A stretch of 64,000 nt of DNA from UBA6197 sp047638075 (GCF_047638075.1 NZ_JBLJBV010000036.1:1-64000), one strand, 5' to 3'; counted from the first letter of the stretch, positions 1-8,954 are shown. Program-made: numbers and translations. The notes: generated from the letters alone by a model not told the origin.

Positions 1-2
1 GG

Positions 3-89
3 CTGGCAAAGTATAACCAACTGATCCGCATCGAGGAATCGCTGGGCGAAACCGCCGAATACGCGGGCCATTCGATCCTGAGGGCCTGA
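3..89 (+). CDS. C-terminal end of an unidentified protein (partial)
   Basis: Only the last 28 codons lie in the window, in the frame ending with TGA at 87-89. The other two forward frames stop almost at once. The visible tail is acidic and helix-prone, with an RIEESLGETAEYAG segment, which is not enough to name a family. A strong terminator follows within 25 nt, which supports this being the real end of a gene. Confidence 0.5.
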   Translation: MAKYNQLIRIEESLGETAEYAGHSILRA

Positions 90-111
90 GCTTTCGATTT
101 TGATGGATCCA

Positions 112-146
112 CCCCGCCAGCGGCATGCGCCTTTGGCGGGGTTTTC
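112..146 (+). terminator. Rho-independent terminator
   Basis: An 8-bp perfect stem (CCCCGCCA at 112-119 with TGGCGGGG at 134-141) is followed by TTTTC. It ends the partial gene upstream and lies just before the 3' end of the convergent anmK. Confidence 0.8.
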
Positions 147-155
147 AATGGCAGA

Positions 156-1262
156 TCAGCGCCCCGTATTGGGCCGGCTGATCTGCCCACCCCCCACCTG
201 CGCTGCGACCCCGGTGGTTGACGGCCCCGAGGTGGAAAGCCCCCGCGCCACCCGCACCGCCAGATAGGCGAATGCCTGCGCCTCAAGCATATCGCCGTTC
301 AGGCCGATATCCTCGACCGGAGCCACGGGACAGGCCAGACGCGCCGACAGCATCGACATCAGCGTTTCATTCAGCCGCCCGCCACCCGTAACATAGACGG
401 CTATGGGCGCATGGGGGAAATGCTCGGCCCCGCGTGCAACGGCGGCGGCGGCGGCGGCGGTCAACGTGGCGGCGGCATCAGCGTCTGAAAGCGGCGCTAC
501 GGCGGCAAGAAGGGTGTGAAAATCGTTCCGGTCCAGCGACTTGGGCGGGATCTTGTAAAAATAGGGGTGGGTCAGAAAACCCGCGATAATGCTTTCATCG
601 ACGCGCCCTTTTGCGGCCAGCGCCCCACCCTCATCAAAAGGCAGGCCGCGCCGTGCGCGGATCAGGTCATTGACCGGGGCATTGGCGGGGCCGGTATCAA
701 AGGCCAGCACCGCGCCGGGTACCTCGGGGCCGGGTTGCGACGGGTCAACCCAGGTAACATTGCCCACGCCGCCAAGGTTGAGAAAGGCCACCGGAGCGCG
801 CAGCCCCGCCCATTTCGCCGCCGCAAAGTGAAAATAGGGCGCAAGCGGCGCACCCTGCCCGCCCATTCGCACATCGGCTGAGCGGAAATCCCACACCACC
901 GGACGGCCCAGAACCTCGGCCAGAACCGCGCCGGAACCGGCCTGATGGGTGCCCCGCCCAGCCGGATCATGCGCCAGCGTCTGGCCATGAAACCCGATCA
1001 TATCCGCCTCGGGGAAATCGGCCAGCACTTCGGCGTGGACGGTTTCGATCAACTCGGCCACGGGTTCAACACCGGGATCCCCCTGCCAAAGCCCTAGCCC
1101 CGCGCGCAAGCAGGCGCGTTCCGCACCACTATAGGGACGGTAGGCATGGCGGCCAAATTCGGCAATGACCTCACCATCGGTATGCAGCAAAGCCGCATCT
1201 ACCCCGTCAAGCGAGGTCCCCGACATCGCCCCCACTGCCCAGACCGGCCCGCGCTTCAACAC
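156..1262 (-). CDS. anmK: Anhydro-N-acetylmuramic acid kinase
   Basis: AnmK phosphorylates and hydrolyses 1,6-anhydro-MurNAc to MurNAc-6-phosphate in cytoplasmic cell-wall recycling. The 368-residue product has the N-terminal ATP-binding signature GAMSGTSLDGVDAAL, the central NLGGVGNVT segment, DTGPANAPVND, and a C-terminal VTGGGRLN block, all in the order and length usual for the family. I chose the GTG at 1262 because AGGGGA lies about 5 nt upstream and the conserved domain begins a few residues later. A longer in-frame reading to 1334 would overlap divergent tyrS. The two genes share a 60-nt divergent promoter region. A run of alanines near residues 270-285 is low-complexity but in frame. 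Confidence 0.93.
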   Translation of the reverse strand: MLKRGPVWAVGAMSGTSLDGVDAALLHTDGEVIAEFGRHAYRPYSGAERACLRAGLGLWQGDPGVEPVAELIETVHAEVLADFPEADMIGFHGQTLAHDPAGRGTHQAGSGAVLAEVLGRPVVWDFRSADVRMGGQGAPLAPYFHFAAAKWAGLRAPVAFLNLGGVGNVTWVDPSQPGPEVPGAVLAFDTGPANAPVNDLIRARRGLPFDEGGALAAKGRVDESIIAGFLTHPYFYKIPPKSLDRNDFHTLLAAVAPLSDADAAATLTAAAAAAVARGAEHFPHAPIAVYVTGGGRLNETLMSMLSARLACPVAPVEDIGLNGDMLEAQAFAYLAVRVARGLSTSGPSTTGVAAQVGGGQISRPNTGR

Positions 1263-1322
1263 ACTCTTCCCCTTTATCCGCTGGCCCGATATACGCATGC
1301 GCATAATAAAGGAACAAGCACG

Positions 1323-2573
1323 ATGACCTACCATGCAAAATCAGACTTCATGCGCGTGATGATCGAGCGCGGCTTTCTGGCCGATTGCACCGATTATCAG
1401 GCACTTGACGATGCGTTGCTGAAGGGCGTTGTGCCAACCTATATCGGTTATGACGCCACGGCAGCCAGCCTGCATGTGGGGCACCTTCTTAACATCATGA
1501 TGCTGCGCTGGCTGCAAAAAACCGGCCATAAGCCGATTACCCTGATGGGCGGCGGCACCACCAAAGTGGGCGACCCATCGTTTCGCGCAGATGAACGCCC
1601 GCTGCTGACCCCGGCGCAGATCGACGCGAATATCGCCGGAATGCAGAAGGTATTTGCGCGCTACTTGCAGTATGGTGAGGGTGCAAACGATGCGCTCATG
1701 CTTAACAACGCCGAATGGCTGGACGGGCTGAACTACCTCGATTTTCTGCGCGACATCGGGCGGCACTTTTCCGTCAACCGGATGCTCAGCTTTGAATCGG
1801 TCAAGTCGCGGCTGGACCGGGAACAAAGCCTTTCTTTCCTTGAATTCAACTACATGATCCTGCAAGCCTATGATTTCCTTGAGCTGAACCGCCGCTATGG
1901 CTGTTTGCTGCAAATGGGCGGGTCGGATCAATGGGGCAATATCGTCAACGGGATCGACCTGACGCGCCGGGTGCTGGACCATGAAATCTACGGCCTTACC
2001 TCGCCGTTGCTGACCACATCGGACGGCAAGAAAATGGGCAAATCCCAGGGCGGCGCGGTCTGGCTGAATGGCGACATGCTTAGCCCCTATGACTTTTGGC
2101 AGTTCTGGCGCAATACCACCGACGCCGATGTTGGCCGGTTCCTGCGGCTATACACCGAATTGCCGCTGGAGGAATGCAACCGTCTGGGCGCACTGGCCGG
2201 ATCAGAGATCAACGCCGCCAAAGTGATTCTTGCCAATGAGGTCACGACGCTTTTGCATGGGGCTGATGCCGCCGCCGCCGCCGAGGCCACGGCCCGCGAA
2301 GTGTTCGAAAAAGGCGGCGTCGGTGATGAGCTGGAGGTGATCACGCTTACGTCCTCACAGTTGGGTGCCGGGCTGGCCAGCCCGCATTTTCTGACCGCGA
2401 CCGGCATCGTCGGTTCGGGCAAGGAAGCCAAGCGGCTGATCGCGGAAAACGGTCTGCGCTACAACAACGATCTGGTCACGGATGCGGCCACACTGGTTAC
2501 GGCTGATCTGATCGGGGCGGGGCTGAAAGTCTCGGTCGGGAAGAAAAAGCACCGGCTGATCAAACTCGGCTAA
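1323..2573 (+). CDS. tyrS: Tyrosyl-tRNA synthetase
   Basis: This class Ic aminoacyl-tRNA synthetase charges tRNA-Tyr. The 416-residue length is typical. It shows the HIGH-type motif as HVGHLL near residue 50, the tyrosine-binding YMILQAYDF and QMGGSDQWGNI segments, a KMSKS-type loop as KMGKS, and a C-terminal S4-like RNA-binding domain ending in KKKHRLIKLG. The start at 1323 follows AAAGGAA by about 8 nt. An in-frame upstream ATG at 1146 would overlap anmK deeply and adds no conserved sequence. It is convergent with the oxidoreductase at 2623, 49 nt away. Confidence 0.97.
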   Translation: MTYHAKSDFMRVMIERGFLADCTDYQALDDALLKGVVPTYIGYDATAASLHVGHLLNIMMLRWLQKTGHKPITLMGGGTTKVGDPSFRADERPLLTPAQIDANIAGMQKVFARYLQYGEGANDALMLNNAEWLDGLNYLDFLRDIGRHFSVNRMLSFESVKSRLDREQSLSFLEFNYMILQAYDFLELNRRYGCLLQMGGSDQWGNIVNGIDLTRRVLDHEIYGLTSPLLTTSDGKKMGKSQGGAVWLNGDMLSPYDFWQFWRNTTDADVGRFLRLYTELPLEECNRLGALAGSEINAAKVILANEVTTLLHGADAAAAAEATAREVFEKGGVGDELEVITLTSSQLGAGLASPHFLTATGIVGSGKEAKRLIAENGLRYNNDLVTDAATLVTADLIGAGLKVSVGKKKHRLIKLG

Positions 2574-2622
2574 GGCACCGCGACGATTGTGTCGGGGGAC
2601 CGCGAAGGGCGCCTTTACCCCG

Positions 2623-3963
2623 TCAAATCGCGGTTCCCAGCCCCAAACGGGACCCGTCACTGAACCGCGACAGGCGAAACGGATAAAGATCATGCGCCGG
2701 GGGGCGCCCCAGGGTCAGCTCAGAAATGACCCCGGCCATGCCCGGCGCTATGCCAAAGCCATGGCCGCTCATCCCGGTGGCAATGATCAAACCGGGGATC
2801 GGCGCGTGATCCACCACGGGCAGCGCGTCGGGGGTGACGTCAATCATGCCAGCCCAGCTTTTGGCAATCTCTGGCCGGCCTATTTCAGGAAATGCCGCGG
2901 CAAAACGCGTTTGCAGGCGCGATATTTCAGACATATTCGGGCGGGGCGACAGGATCCGGCACCGCTCGAACGGGGAGATGTCGGTGGTGGACCAGCGCCG
3001 CGCGGTGCCCCAGCCGTCCGGATAGCCCTTTGGTGCGAGGGGGCGAAAATGCGTGCTCGACAGATCTGCCCGGATCTGCGGCAGAAAGGCGCGCAGATGA
3101 CGGAACGCATCGGGGCCTATGAAGAACTCGTGAAATGACCATGGCGTCAGCGTATAGCCGCCATCCACGCGCCGCCGGATCGCAAAACGGTCATCCGCCG
3201 CCGCCGCTGAAAAGAACGCGGGCAAAGGCGCCGTCGCCGCAACGCTTGAGACCACGGCAAGCTGTGGAATGGACAGGCCATGCGCGCGCAAAAACAGCGA
3301 AGACCACGCCCCTGCGGCCAGTATCACCTGATCGCAGCGCACCCGCCCGGCCTCGGTGATCACCCCGGCCACCTGCCCCGTTGCAAGGTCAAGGCCGCGC
3401 ACGGCGCAACCTTCGCGCAGGATGACGCCCGCATCGGCGGCAAGTCTGGCAAGGGTCGGAACGGTCACAAACGGCTCTGCCTGACCGTCCGAGGGGGTGT
3501 GCAGTCCCCCCACCCAGCTGGCCGCATTGGGCAACATCGCCTCAACCTCGCGCCGGGACAGAAGGCGGCTGTCAACCCCGTGCGCCCGTGCCGCCGTCAG
3601 CCAACGCTCATACCCCGCCATCCGCTCTTCCGAGGTGGCAAGATAGCTGATCCCGTTTTGCCGAAACCCGATTTGGGCGCGCAGACTATCTGACAGCGCC
3701 GTCCAGCGGCGCATTGCGTCCATCATGATCGGCAGCTCAGACAGATCGCGCCCCTGTTGGCGCACCCAGCCCCAGTTGCGGCCCGATTGTTCGCCCGCGA
3801 GGCGTCCCTTTTCGCAAATCAACACCCGCTTTCCGGCCCGCGCCAGCGACCAGGCGGTCATCACGCCAATGATACCGCCGCCAATAATGACCACATCCAC
3901 CGCCTCGGGCAGCGGCCCGGCGAAGGTGGGGGGTATTGCAAGAGTGATGGGAAAGCCGTTCAT
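2623..3963 (-). CDS. FAD-dependent oxidoreductase, DAO family (second of a tandem pair)
   Basis: This 446-residue protein has an N-terminal FAD dinucleotide-binding fold (VVIIGGGIIGVMTAWSLARAGKRV, about residues 25-46) and an SGRNWGWVRQQGRD block typical of the glycine/D-amino-acid oxidase (DAO) superfamily. It also has the internal LAAGAWSS motif and a C-terminal GMSGHGFGIAPGM FAD-contact segment. These enzymes oxidise amine C-N bonds, and the substrate is not readable here. It is the last gene of the amino-acid importer operon, 7 nt after the related gene at 3971-5242. The start at 3963 has GAGGTG 3-8 nt upstream. The two oxidoreductases differ strongly, so they are not a recent duplication. 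They could act on different substrates or as subunits of one dehydrogenase. Confidence 0.85.
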   Translation of the reverse strand: MNGFPITLAIPPTFAGPLPEAVDVVIIGGGIIGVMTAWSLARAGKRVLICEKGRLAGEQSGRNWGWVRQQGRDLSELPIMMDAMRRWTALSDSLRAQIGFRQNGISYLATSEERMAGYERWLTAARAHGVDSRLLSRREVEAMLPNAASWVGGLHTPSDGQAEPFVTVPTLARLAADAGVILREGCAVRGLDLATGQVAGVITEAGRVRCDQVILAAGAWSSLFLRAHGLSIPQLAVVSSVAATAPLPAFFSAAAADDRFAIRRRVDGGYTLTPWSFHEFFIGPDAFRHLRAFLPQIRADLSSTHFRPLAPKGYPDGWGTARRWSTTDISPFERCRILSPRPNMSEISRLQTRFAAAFPEIGRPEIAKSWAGMIDVTPDALPVVDHAPIPGLIIATGMSGHGFGIAPGMAGVISELTLGRPPAHDLYPFRLSRFSDGSRLGLGTAI

Positions 3964-3970
3964 CTTCACC

Positions 3971-5242
3971 TCAGAACCGCGACACGAGATAGGGTTTGGG
4001 ATCAACCGGGGCCGGGGTGTCGCTGATACTGGCCGCCACCATCTGTGCGGTAATTGCCGCCAGCGTCAGGCCAATGTGACCGTGGCCAAAGGCATAGACC
4101 ACATCGCCCCCCTGCGGCGACGGCCCGATAACGGGAAGCGAATCCGGGGTCGAGGGGCGAAAGCCCATCCATTCCGTTGCCGGGGCCGCATCGTGCAACG
4201 CGGGCAGCGCCCGGCGCGCCTGCGGCACCAGCGCGCGAATCCGGCGGTAATTGGGCGGCGCCTTCAGCCCGGCCAGCTCATCCCCGCTGACCAGACGGAT
4301 ACCCTCATCCATCGGTGAGAGCACCAGCGACAGCGCCGGAAACACCACAGGCCCGCGTAAAAGCCCAACCGTCTGCGGGCCAAAGCCGATATGATAGCCG
4401 CGTTCGGTATCAAGGCTGACCCGGTCACCCAACTGGCGCACAAACCGGGCCGACCATGCCCCAGCGGCCACCACTACCCGGTCAAACTGTTGCGCGCCCC
4501 CCTCAGTATGGAGCGTCACGCCACCGCCGTCGCGGCGCGCGATACCGCGCACGGTCTGGCGCAGATGCACCGCCCCCAGCCGCGCCGCCCCGTCAAAATA
4601 CGCCTGCGCCAAGCCTTTGGGCGCGCTGACAAACCCGCTTTCGGGTTGGTGAAACCCGATCTGGCACAGGGCGGGGTCCAGGTTCGGCTCCAGATCTGTC
4701 ACCGCCTTACGGTCAAGGATGGTGTAGCGCAGGCCGAACCGGTCCATCAGGCGGCGGTCCGGGGCGCTCGCGTCAAATTCCTGCTGCGTTGCATAGACCT
4801 TCAGCCAGCCCGCATCGGTTATCAGCCCGCCCGCGCCGCAGCTTGCCGCCAGCGCGCGGTGCGCGGTCAGCGCCTGCGCCACGATCGGGTGCAACGCAGC
4901 GGCGATGCGGTCCACCTCGGCCGGAAAGCCGGCCCGAAGAAACCGCATGAACCACGGCATGACCCGCAGCGAATGGCGCAGCCGCAACACCGCAGGCGAC
5001 GACCGGTCCAGCAGATACGCAGGCAATGCGCGCAGCACCGCCGGGGTGGCGGTGGGCGTGACCGCGCCGGTCACAATCCCGCCCGCGTTCCCCGATGAGG
5101 TGCCCGCCCCCGGCGCATCGGGGTCAAACAGCGTCACCCGCTGCCCGCCCTGCGCCAGCGCCAGCGCCGTGGCACAGCCCACGATCCCCGCGCCGATCAC
5201 CGCGACCGAATACCCGGCCCTATTCTTCACAGGCTTTTGCAT
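3971..5242 (-). CDS. D-amino-acid dehydrogenase-like FAD oxidoreductase (DadA family)
   Basis: The 423-residue protein opens with an FAD-binding VAVIGAGIVGCATALALAQGG motif, followed by GTSSGNAGGI, a typical DadA element. It also has VVAAGAWSARFV in the middle and a C-terminal FRPSTPDSLPVIGPSP plus FGHGHIGLT block that contacts FAD and substrate in DadA-type enzymes. DadA enzymes deaminate D-amino acids to 2-oxo acids and pass electrons to the respiratory chain. Position in one operon with an Lrp regulator and a polar amino-acid importer supports catabolism of an imported D-amino acid or modified amino acid. The start at 5242 has an AGGG element upstream. The exact substrate is inference, so I give no gene symbol. 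Confidence 0.85.
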   Translation of the reverse strand: MQKPVKNRAGYSVAVIGAGIVGCATALALAQGGQRVTLFDPDAPGAGTSSGNAGGIVTGAVTPTATPAVLRALPAYLLDRSSPAVLRLRHSLRVMPWFMRFLRAGFPAEVDRIAAALHPIVAQALTAHRALAASCGAGGLITDAGWLKVYATQQEFDASAPDRRLMDRFGLRYTILDRKAVTDLEPNLDPALCQIGFHQPESGFVSAPKGLAQAYFDGAARLGAVHLRQTVRGIARRDGGGVTLHTEGGAQQFDRVVVAAGAWSARFVRQLGDRVSLDTERGYHIGFGPQTVGLLRGPVVFPALSLVLSPMDEGIRLVSGDELAGLKAPPNYRRIRALVPQARRALPALHDAAPATEWMGFRPSTPDSLPVIGPSPQGGDVVYAFGHGHIGLTLAAITAQMVAASISDTPAPVDPKPYLVSRF

Positions 5243-5281
5243 GGCACCCTATCCGTCCCAAAACGCTGCGTTTCACCGTGA

Positions 5282-6010
5282 TCAGTGTTGCAAAACCTTG
5301 CTTAGAAAATCCTGCGTGCGTTCGCTTTTTGGATTGGTGAAGAAAGTTTCTGGCGGTGCCATTTCAACAATCGCACCCTGATCCATAAAGATTACCCTGT
5401 CGGCCACCTTGCGCGCAAAACCCATCTCATGGGTGACCACCATCATCGTCATGCCTTCACGCGCCAAGGATACCATGACATCCAGCACCTCATTGATCAT
5501 TTCGGGGTCCAGCGCCGAGGTGGGTTCGTCAAACAGCATGATCTTGGGCTGCATGCACAGCGACCGGGCAATCGCCACGCGCTGTTGCTGCCCGCCCGAC
5601 AGCTGATGCGGGTAATTGCCCATCTTGTCGCCCAGACCCACCTTTTGCAGCAGCGCGCGGCCACGCTCATCAGCCGCCGCTTTCGACAGTTTGCGCACAT
5701 GGATAGGCGCCAGCGTCACGTTTTCAAGCGCGGTTTTATGCGGGTAAAGGTTGAATTGCTGGAATACGAAACCAACCTCCATCCGCAGATCGCGCAGCCG
5801 GGATTCGTTGCCGCCCAAGGCCGTACCATCCACCACAAGCGCACCTTTTTGAAACGGTTCCAACCCGTTCACACAGCGGATCAGCGTGCTTTTGCCTGAC
5901 CCCGACGGGCCGCAAACCACGACAACCTCACCCGCCGCGACGTTCAGGCTGATGTCACGCAGCACATGCAGGCTGCCGAACCATTTGTTGACGTTGGAAA
6001 ATTCGATCAT
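5282..6010 (-). CDS. Polar amino acid ABC transporter, ATP-binding protein
   Basis: The 242-residue protein is a GlnQ/HisP-type ATPase. It has Walker A GPSGSGKSTLIRCVN near residue 34, Q-loop FQQFNLYPH, signature LSGGQQQRVAIARSL, Walker B IMLFDEPTSALDPE and H-loop VVTHEMGFA. It energises import together with the two permeases upstream and the binding protein at the head of the operon. SD GAGGA precedes the ATG. The ligand cannot be deduced from the ATPase. Operon context with two DAO-type oxidoreductases suggests an amino acid or opine-like compound. Confidence 0.95.
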   Translation of the reverse strand: MIEFSNVNKWFGSLHVLRDISLNVAAGEVVVVCGPSGSGKSTLIRCVNGLEPFQKGALVVDGTALGGNESRLRDLRMEVGFVFQQFNLYPHKTALENVTLAPIHVRKLSKAAADERGRALLQKVGLGDKMGNYPHQLSGGQQQRVAIARSLCMQPKIMLFDEPTSALDPEMINEVLDVMVSLAREGMTMMVVTHEMGFARKVADRVIFMDQGAIVEMAPPETFFTNPKSERTQDFLSKVLQH

Positions 6011-6064
6011 GTGACAGGTTCCTCGGTACCGCCGTGACGGCGCAGTGCGTTAGGGATGGGCGGG

Positions 6065-6727
6065 TTACAGGGCAGTGGCCTGGGCTTTGCGCTCCATCCG
6101 GCGCGACAGGTAGATCAGCGGATAGCAGATCACGAAATACGACAGACCAACGATGCCAAACACCAAAAGCCCGTTCGGCACAGTCTGCACGATCATCCAG
6201 CCCGACCGCGTCAGATCCAACAGCCCGATTGCCGAAACAACCGATGAATCCTTGATCAGCAGCACGAACTGCCCCACCAGCGACGGCGTCACGATCCGCA
6301 CCGCCTGCGGCAAGATCACATGGCGCAACTGCTGAATACGCGTCAGACCCGAGGCGGCGGCGGCCTCGGATTGGCCCAGCGGCACCGCCTTGATCCCCGA
6401 GGCAACGATTTCCCCGATAAAGCAGGCAGCAACATTGGATAGCGCCACCACGCCTGAGGCAAAGGCGCTCAGCTCGAGCCCGAATTCGGGCAGGATGAAA
6501 AAGACGATAAACACCTGAAGCAAAAATGGCGTGCCCCGGAAAAAATCGACATAAAGCCCGACAATCTGCGCCAGTGGCCGGTTACGCCCCGCCCGGATGA
6601 TGCCAAAGACAAACCCCAGCGCCACCCCGATCAGCAGCGACAGCACCGACAGCGACACCGTCATGCCAATGCCCTTCAAGAGCACCGGCCAGAAATTCAA
6701 CACGCGATCAAGTTGCATCCAGAACAT
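6065..6727 (-). CDS. Polar amino acid ABC transporter permease
   Basis: This 220-residue inner-membrane permease of the HisM/GlnP type has an N-terminal MTVSLSVLSLLIGVALGFVF membrane segment. The EAA loop appears as EAAAASGLTRIQQLRHVILPQA, the site that docks with the ATPase, and two hydrophobic C-terminal segments follow. It is the second of two paralogous permeases, a normal arrangement for heterodimeric polar amino-acid importers. It starts 9 nt after the preceding permease stop, with GGGGCG as a likely SD. Confidence 0.93.
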   Translation of the reverse strand: MFWMQLDRVLNFWPVLLKGIGMTVSLSVLSLLIGVALGFVFGIIRAGRNRPLAQIVGLYVDFFRGTPFLLQVFIVFFILPEFGLELSAFASGVVALSNVAACFIGEIVASGIKAVPLGQSEAAAASGLTRIQQLRHVILPQAVRIVTPSLVGQFVLLIKDSSVVSAIGLLDLTRSGWMIVQTVPNGLLVFGIVGLSYFVICYPLIYLSRRMERKAQATAL

Positions 6728-6736
6728 GCTCGCCCC

Positions 6737-7405
6737 CTATGCCCGGCCCGGAAGGCGGTTTTGGTAGGCCCATATGCCCGCCAGCGTTTTCAGCAGATAA
6801 TAAAGCACCAGATAGGCCAGCGCAGTGGCAACCAGCCCCTCGACCGGCAGGAAATGGTCAATCGCAATCCGCTGTCCGGCGCGGGTCAACTCGACCACCG
6901 AAATCAGCGACAACAGCGAGGAATCCTTTACCAGCACGATCGCCTGCCCGATCATCGGTGACACCGTCGGCCGCAGCGCCTGCGGCAGGATGATCAGCCG
7001 CATCCGTTGCAGATAGCTCATCCCGGTGCTGACCCCGGCCTCGACCTGCCCGCGCGGGATCGACAAGATCCCCGAGCGGATGATCTCAGCCATATAGGCG
7101 CCCGAGTTCAGCGCCAGTGCGACGATACCAATGGCCATTTCCGGCATCACGATGCCAAGGCGCGGCAGGCCGAAATAAAGGAAATATAGCTGCGCGAGCA
7201 GCGGCGTTGCACGGATTGCGTCAACATAGGCAACAGCGGGCGCGCGCAGCCAGCGCAGCGGCTGAATGCTTAGCGCGCAGGCCAGAACCCCGATGACCAT
7301 CGCCCCGGCAAACCCCGCTGCCGACAGCATCAGCGTTGCCAGAAAGCCCTGCCAGATATCGGGCAGATACTCCAACATCACGCGTGTATTTAAAGAGGTA
7401 AACAT
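6737..7405 (-). CDS. Polar amino acid ABC transporter permease
   Basis: This 222-residue paralogue of the downstream permease carries the same family hallmarks: an early LATLMLSAAGFAGAMVIGVL membrane segment and the EAA loop VEAGVSTGMSYLQRMRLIILPQA, with about five predicted membrane spans. It follows the binding-protein gene after an 80-nt spacer that contains a stem-loop (7441-7473). That spacer may lower expression of the membrane components relative to the binding protein. Its own SD is weak. Confidence 0.93.
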   Translation of the reverse strand: MFTSLNTRVMLEYLPDIWQGFLATLMLSAAGFAGAMVIGVLACALSIQPLRWLRAPAVAYVDAIRATPLLAQLYFLYFGLPRLGIVMPEMAIGIVALALNSGAYMAEIIRSGILSIPRGQVEAGVSTGMSYLQRMRLIILPQALRPTVSPMIGQAIVLVKDSSLLSLISVVELTRAGQRIAIDHFLPVEGLVATALAYLVLYYLLKTLAGIWAYQNRLPGRA

Positions 7406-7440
7406 ATCTGGCCGTTATAACCCTTGTTCAGGCGCGGGCG

Positions 7441-7473
7441 GGTCTTGCAGGTGCCCTTTGCCCCCGCAAGACC
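7441..7473 (-). terminator. Intercistronic stem-loop between binding protein and permease genes
   Basis: GGTCTTGC (7441-7448) pairs perfectly with GCAAGACC (7466-7473) around a 17-nt loop, just downstream of the binding-protein stop. There is no T-tract, so it is more likely an attenuator or mRNA-stabilising hairpin than a full terminator. Such hairpins are common after periplasmic binding-protein genes. Confidence 0.5.
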
Positions 7474-7485
7474 GATGGCGCAAGC

Positions 7486-8289
7486 CTAGTGTTCGTCTTG
7501 CCACTTGGCTGAATTCACCCAATAGTTCAGGTTCTCGTCAAGGCGACCATCCAGGGTGGTGGTGTCGATGAACAGGTTGACCCAGGTCATCAGATCCAGT
7601 GAATCGTAGCGCACGGCATAGGCCAGCGGCTCTTTCGTCAGCATGTCGGGGAAAATGGTAAAGGTGCCCGGCTCATACGAGGCCGATTGCGCGGCCACGG
7701 CAGAGCTGTCGTTCAGGCCGCAATTCGCGCGCCCCGTGGCGACCGCATCCAAAAGCAGCGTGCCGCCCCCCTTGAAGGATTTGATTTCCGCGTCCGGAAA
7801 AATTGTCGGCGCCAGTTTTTCACCCGTTGAGCCCAGCAAAACCGCAATAGTGGCGCCCGGCGCCTTGCAATCCTCGACCGTCTTGAAATCGCTGTCGCCT
7901 TTGCTGAATGCAACCGCGCCGATATACATGAACGGCTTGGTAAAGGCGACCTTGGTTGCACGCGACAGGGTTGGCGTCATGTCAGCGGCCAGAATGTCGG
8001 CCTTGCCCGACAGCAGCGCCGGCAGCAAACCGTCCCAGTCAAAATCAAGATAGACGATCTTGACGCCCATTTCCTTGGCCATAAGGGTGGTCAGGTCAAT
8101 CGCGCTACCGGTCCGGTTGGCGTTCTTGTCCATGAACGAAAACGGCGGGCCTTGGGTCTGCACGGCCACGCGCAGCTCGCCGCGCTGAAGAATATCCTCC
8201 AGCGTTCCCGCCTCAACAGCGGTCGCAACCCCCACCTGCGTCATGACGGCCAGCATCGCCGTCAGTGCAAACGCATTCAACTTTGTCAT
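7486..8289 (-). CDS. Amino acid ABC transporter substrate-binding protein
   Basis: The 267-residue precursor starts with a signal peptide (MTKLNAFALTAMLAVMTQVG, then an Ala-rich region ending near residue 28). A family 3 extracellular solute-binding domain follows: GELRVAVQTQGPPFSFMDKN, ...GSAIDLTTLMAKEMGVKIVYLDFDWDGLLPALLSGKADI in two blocks, and TPTLSRATKVAFTKPF. It captures the ligand in the periplasm for the permease/ATPase encoded downstream. I chose the ATG at 8289, preceded by GGGAGAGAG, over one at 8310 because only the shorter form gives a normal signal peptide. Confidence 0.93.
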   Translation of the reverse strand: MTKLNAFALTAMLAVMTQVGVATAVEAGTLEDILQRGELRVAVQTQGPPFSFMDKNANRTGSAIDLTTLMAKEMGVKIVYLDFDWDGLLPALLSGKADILAADMTPTLSRATKVAFTKPFMYIGAVAFSKGDSDFKTVEDCKAPGATIAVLLGSTGEKLAPTIFPDAEIKSFKGGGTLLLDAVATGRANCGLNDSSAVAAQSASYEPGTFTIFPDMLTKEPLAYAVRYDSLDLMTWVNLFIDTTTLDGRLDENLNYWVNSAKWQDEH

Positions 8290-8354
8290 CTCTCTCTCCC
8301 TTTGGAACACGAGTCCGGGCTAACCCCGGCTTTCGCTCATCTTTGTGGCCGCCC

Positions 8355-8879
8355 CTATTCCCGGCCCGGTCCAGCGGCAACCGTGTCACCGCCGATATCG
8401 TCATCCCAGACGCCTTTCGGCAGGCTGAGCCATTTATTGTGCGTCTTCATCACCACAAAGGTTTCGCTGCCCCGGATCATGCCCGGTGCGGCCAGCCCCG
8501 GCAACAGTTCACTTGTAACGCGGTAAAGCGCCTCCATATCCCCCTCGAACAGAACTTCGGCAATGATATCATAGCGCCCCGTCACGATACTGACCGATGT
8601 AACAAAGGGCAGGTCGGACATTTTCCTGGCAATCTCATCCAGGGTCCCCTGGCCGTTTGCATGAATACCGACGATCGCGCAGATCAGTTCCGGCCGCTCT
8701 GCGACATTCACGAGGCCGACGATTTTGACCAGATTGCGCTCGACAAGGGATTTCAGCCGCGCCCGCACGGTTGGCGGGCTAAGATCCAGCCGCGCGGCAA
8801 GCCCGGCCGGCCCCTCGCGCCCGTCTTGCGACAAAAGCTTTGCAAGCCGCCTGTCAACACGGTCCAGTAGCGCGCGCAC
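8355..8879 (-). CDS. Lrp/AsnC family transcriptional regulator
   Basis: The 174-residue protein has an N-terminal winged helix-turn-helix (GPAGLAARLDLSPPTVRARLKSL, about residues 24-46) and a C-terminal RAM/AsnC ligand-binding ferredoxin-like domain (LICAIVGIHANGQ..., VSIVTGRYDIIAEVLFEG). The GTG start at 8879 follows a GGGGGG-containing element. It is the first gene of the amino-acid importer/oxidoreductase unit, 65 nt before the binding protein, so it probably senses the imported amino acid and controls its own operon. A palindrome and a TATAAT lie just upstream. Confidence 0.9.
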   Translation of the reverse strand: MRALLDRVDRRLAKLLSQDGREGPAGLAARLDLSPPTVRARLKSLVERNLVKIVGLVNVAERPELICAIVGIHANGQGTLDEIARKMSDLPFVTSVSIVTGRYDIIAEVLFEGDMEALYRVTSELLPGLAAPGMIRGSETFVVMKTHNKWLSLPKGVWDDDIGGDTVAAGPGRE

Positions 8880-8904
8880 CCTGCCCCCCGCAGCATCGGT
8901 TCAG

Positions 8905-8948
8905 ATTATAACACTGGGAAGGATGGCGTAACTGAAAGAATTTGTCAA
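8905..8948 (-). promoter_or_regulatory. Candidate promoter elements for the Lrp/importer operon
   Basis: On the minus strand a perfect TATAAT (8905-8910) lies about 26 nt before the GTG start of the Lrp gene. A TTGACA (8943-8948) lies too far upstream (32 nt) to be its classic -35 partner. The region is strikingly AT-rich for this genome. I favour TATAAT as the -10 of a regulated promoter with a poor -35. Confidence 0.45.
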
Positions 8949-8954
8949 AATTAA

